Shown here: positions 3,117 through 5,062 of the stretch, piece after piece
How positions within the stretch are numbered: position 1 is the first letter of the stretch
Layout of the letters: each line of letters starts with the position of its first letter
NCBI GenBank assembly: GCA_011390535.1
Contig: JAABSF010000248.1
Span: 1-5,062 of the forward strand
DNA from: Deltaproteobacteria bacterium
Lineage (GTDB): Bacteria > Myxococcota_A > Polyangia > HGW-17 > SLPX01
DNA: 5,062 nt
Direction: 5' to 3'
Notes under the pieces: model-generated
Databases searched by the model: none
What the model was told of the DNA's origin: nothing
Seen by the model: the letters and a program-made list of their open reading frames with translations, nothing else
Translations under genes and position numbers: made by a program

Positions 3117-5062
3117 ATGAGCAACGACGAGGAACTCAAAAAAGAATTTGAAGAAGCTTTGGAAACCGCCAAATCCGAACCGGAAAAGCCGGAAAACTGG
3201 GATAATCTCGAAATCCTGGCCGGTTCGACAGACGACCCTGAAGGGGTTGCTAAAGCCTACAAAGAGGTTCTCCAGACCGACATCGACAAAGAGTTGGCTG
3301 GAGAGCTGGGGCGAAGAGCAATTCAGTTTCACCAAGAGTGGTTTGGTGAAGATCCGGCGGGTCTGGAAGAAATTCTTAAGCGTGTATTGGAGATCAATCC
3401 TGAAGAAGAGAATGCGTTTGGGCGCCTTTCGGTGATCCTGACCGTCTCGGAGCGATGGGATGAGCTGTTTGCACTCTACGACTCCATCATCGAAGTTGCG
3501 ACCACCAAGAAAAGGAAGCTCAAGCTTTTAGATGAAGCGGCACAAGTGGCGAAAGATGTTGCTAACAAGCCGGACAAAGCCATTGATTATTTAAAGAAGC
3601 TGTACCCACTAAAGCCTGAGGATGCGAATCTCGCAGCATCTCTGGAGAAGTTGCTCGAAAAACATCGCCGGTGGAATGACCTTATCGAGCTGTGGACCTC
3701 CAGGCTCGAGTCTTTACCTAGAGAAGAGCGTCTGAAGACGAGGGCACAAATCGCCGAATGTTGGTTGGACCGGATGAAGCGGCCTCAGAGCGCCCTGAAA
3801 ACATTACAAGAGCTGCTTGAAGACGATGAGCATAACGAAGAAGGGCTGAAGCTCCTGGAGCGAGTCGTAAAAACGCCCGAAGCAGAACCGGACGTGCGGG
3901 ACGGTGCCCTGAAGCTTCTTAGGCTGAGCTATGTATCAACAGAAAGAAACCGCGAATTCGTTAAAATCATTGAAGATATTTTAGAGCTCTTCAGCGAAGA
4001 AAAAAAGAAAGAGCTCCATCGGGAAGCAGGTGATTTACTCTCGAAAATCGGTGACGCACCGGCGGCTATGGCTCACTTCACAACTCTTTTGTCCATGGAA
4101 CCAAGCTCGTCCGTGACGCAAGAGAAATTACGGCACCTCGCTGAGATAGCCGATGACTTCGCCGGTTACGCAAAAGCAGTCGCAACAGCATCAGAGAACG
4201 CCAAAGACGTTTCCCGTATTGTGGAGCTTCTGTCTGAGGCAGCCCAGACCTTTGTCGAGAAACTGAATGATGACAACGCGGCGATTGAACTATATCAAAA
4301 AGCGCTCTCACAAGAGGGCATCTCGCCGATAATAGTACTCTCTCTCGGGAGGCGGTTACGAGCGTTGCTGGCCCGAACGGAAAGAAACGAAGAGCTGCTG
4401 AATATACTCGAAAAGCTCGCCTCTGTAGAAACCGTGCCTTCCTACAAGAGAGCGTTGATGGGTGACGCCGCCAGGCTCGCCCGCAAATTGGGCGACACCG
4501 AACGTGCCCTCAAGGCATGGTATTCGCGCCTGGAGGAAGATCCAAACGACATAGACGCCCTTGACTCTTTGGTCACCTTGCTGGAATCCGAAGAGCGCTG
4601 GGAAGAGCTTATCACCGCGCTTCAGAAAAGAGCCGCGGCGCCGGTGCCTCCGAACCAAAAAGAGGCTGACCTCGTCAAAATAGCCTTGGTATACGGAGAG
4701 CAACTCCAAGACCCGGAAAAAGCGATAGCAGCTTGGAAACAAGTGCAAGATACTTTCGGCGAAACCGAAGACACAGTAAACGCATTGGTGGAGTATTTCG
4801 CCAAAGCCGAGCGTTGGCCTGAGATGGTGGATCTTCTCGAAAAAGCATCTGAAAAGTATACCGGGAGGGTCACCCAAAGATTGATGCTCCTGGGAAACGC
4901 ATGCCGCGATTATCTAAAAGATGACAAACGAGCACTCGCAGCTTACGGAAAGGCGCTCCTTCACGACAGTCGACATGAGGGAGCCCGGGAAGGCCTCAAG
5001 GGCCTCTTGAAAAATGAAGAGAGCCGTCCGCTTGCAGCCGAAGCGTTGGTAAATTCATACCG
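3117..5062 (+). CDS. Large TPR-like alpha-helical repeat protein, N-terminal 648 residues
   Basis: The frame is open from 2919 to the window end without a stop; the gene continues beyond. The product is soluble, acidic at its N-terminus and almost wholly helical, with no signal peptide or membrane segment. TPR-like units show the usual DPEKAIAAWKQV and YxKAL helix B pattern, for example DPEKAIAAW, NAAIELYQKAL and KRALAAYGKAL. A larger register repeats: ERWDELFALY (W114), RRWNDLIELW (W186), ERNREFVKII (N278), an equivalent near Y351, ERNEELLNIL (N424), ERWEELITAL (W495) and ERWPEMVDLL (W567). Spacing is 71-74 residues, except 92 between the second and third; W28 may be an earlier member. This is about two TPR motifs per superrepeat, forming an extended solenoid. 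Such proteins act as scaffolds for protein-protein contact; the partner is unknown. Very long proteins of this style occur, from memory, in Myxococcota-related bacteria. ATG 3117 was chosen for its GAGGAG; in-frame ATG 2964 would add 51 residues including a Ser-Lys repeat. Confidence 0.85.
   Translation, partial: MSNDEELKKEFEEALETAKSEPEKPENWDNLEILAGSTDDPEGVAKAYKEVLQTDIDKELAGELGRRAIQFHQEWFGEDPAGLEEILKRVLEINPEEENAFGRLSVILTVSERWDELFALYDSIIEVATTKKRKLKLLDEAAQVAKDVANKPDKAIDYLKKLYPLKPEDANLAASLEKLLEKHRRWNDLIELWTSRLESLPREERLKTRAQIAECWLDRMKRPQSALKTLQELLEDDEHNEEGLKLLERVVKTPEAEPDVRDGALKLLRLSYVSTERNREFVKIIEDILELFSEEKKKELHREAGDLLSKIGDAPAAMAHFTTLLSMEPSSSVTQEKLRHLAEIADDFAGYAKAVATASENAKDVSRIVELLSEAAQTFVEKLNDDNAAIELYQKALSQEGISPIIVLSLGRRLRALLARTERNEELLNILEKLASVETVPSYKRALMGDAARLARKLGDTERALKAWYSRLEEDPNDIDALDSLVTLLESEERWEELITALQKRAAAPVPPNQKEADLVKIALVYGEQLQDPEKAIAAWKQVQDTFGETEDTVNALVEYFAKAERWPEMVDLLEKASEKYTGRVTQRLMLLGNACRDYLKDDKRALAAYGKALLHDSRHEGAREGLKGLLKNEESRPLAAEALVNSY

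Noticed and set aside
4356..4877. 173-codon minus-strand frame, with further shorter antisense frames in 3090-4873
   Set aside because: All lie opposite the uninterrupted TPR-like coding frame, whose repeat register continues through them; they are shadows.

Overview
This looks like bacterial chromosomal DNA with four recognisable protein genes. Two run off the window edges. I cannot assign a species. The combination of a bacterial serpin, an archaemetzincin-type metalloprotease and a very long TPR-like repeat protein best fits a predatory or surface-living lineage of the old 'deltaproteobacteria' (Myxococcota/Bradymonadota type). That is an inference from gene content only.

Layout. Positions 1-179 hold the last 58 codons of a serpin, including a complete, inhibitory-type reactive-centre loop. 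After 44 nt, on the same strand, 224-1048 encodes an M54 (archaemetzincin) zinc protease. Its N-terminal hydrophobic segment is built from four identical 18-bp repeats. Convergent to it, 1221-2015 (minus) encodes a tryptophan-rich TspO/MBR-related membrane protein. This gene has no Shine-Dalgarno and a TTTG-N19-TATAAA promoter, which suggests a Bacteroidota-style or transferred gene. From 3117 to the window end (plus) lies the N-terminal 648 residues of a soluble alpha-helical TPR-like protein with a clear superrepeat of about 72 residues.

The 1.1-kb region 2016-3116 has no convincing large gene but is dense in structure. It holds a polypurine tract, two adjacent strong hairpins, a possible 14-codon ORF with a good Shine-Dalgarno and its start codon in a hairpin loop, five 10-bp-phased T-tracts, a perfect FNR-type palindrome, a sigma-70-like promoter, three tandem 14-bp units that each spell a start codon, two codons and a stop, and a hexamer repeat just before the TPR gene. 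Together these look like a long regulated leader or upstream region for the TPR gene, although no single element is proven.

How the genes work together: the serpin and protease may be co-transcribed and could form a small exported proteolysis-control unit. The TspO-like gene and the TPR gene are divergently arranged and seem unrelated in function. No complete, clearly novel multi-gene system is visible. The most unusual items are the repeat-built membrane segment of the M54 protease and the tandem mini-ORF leader of the TPR gene.
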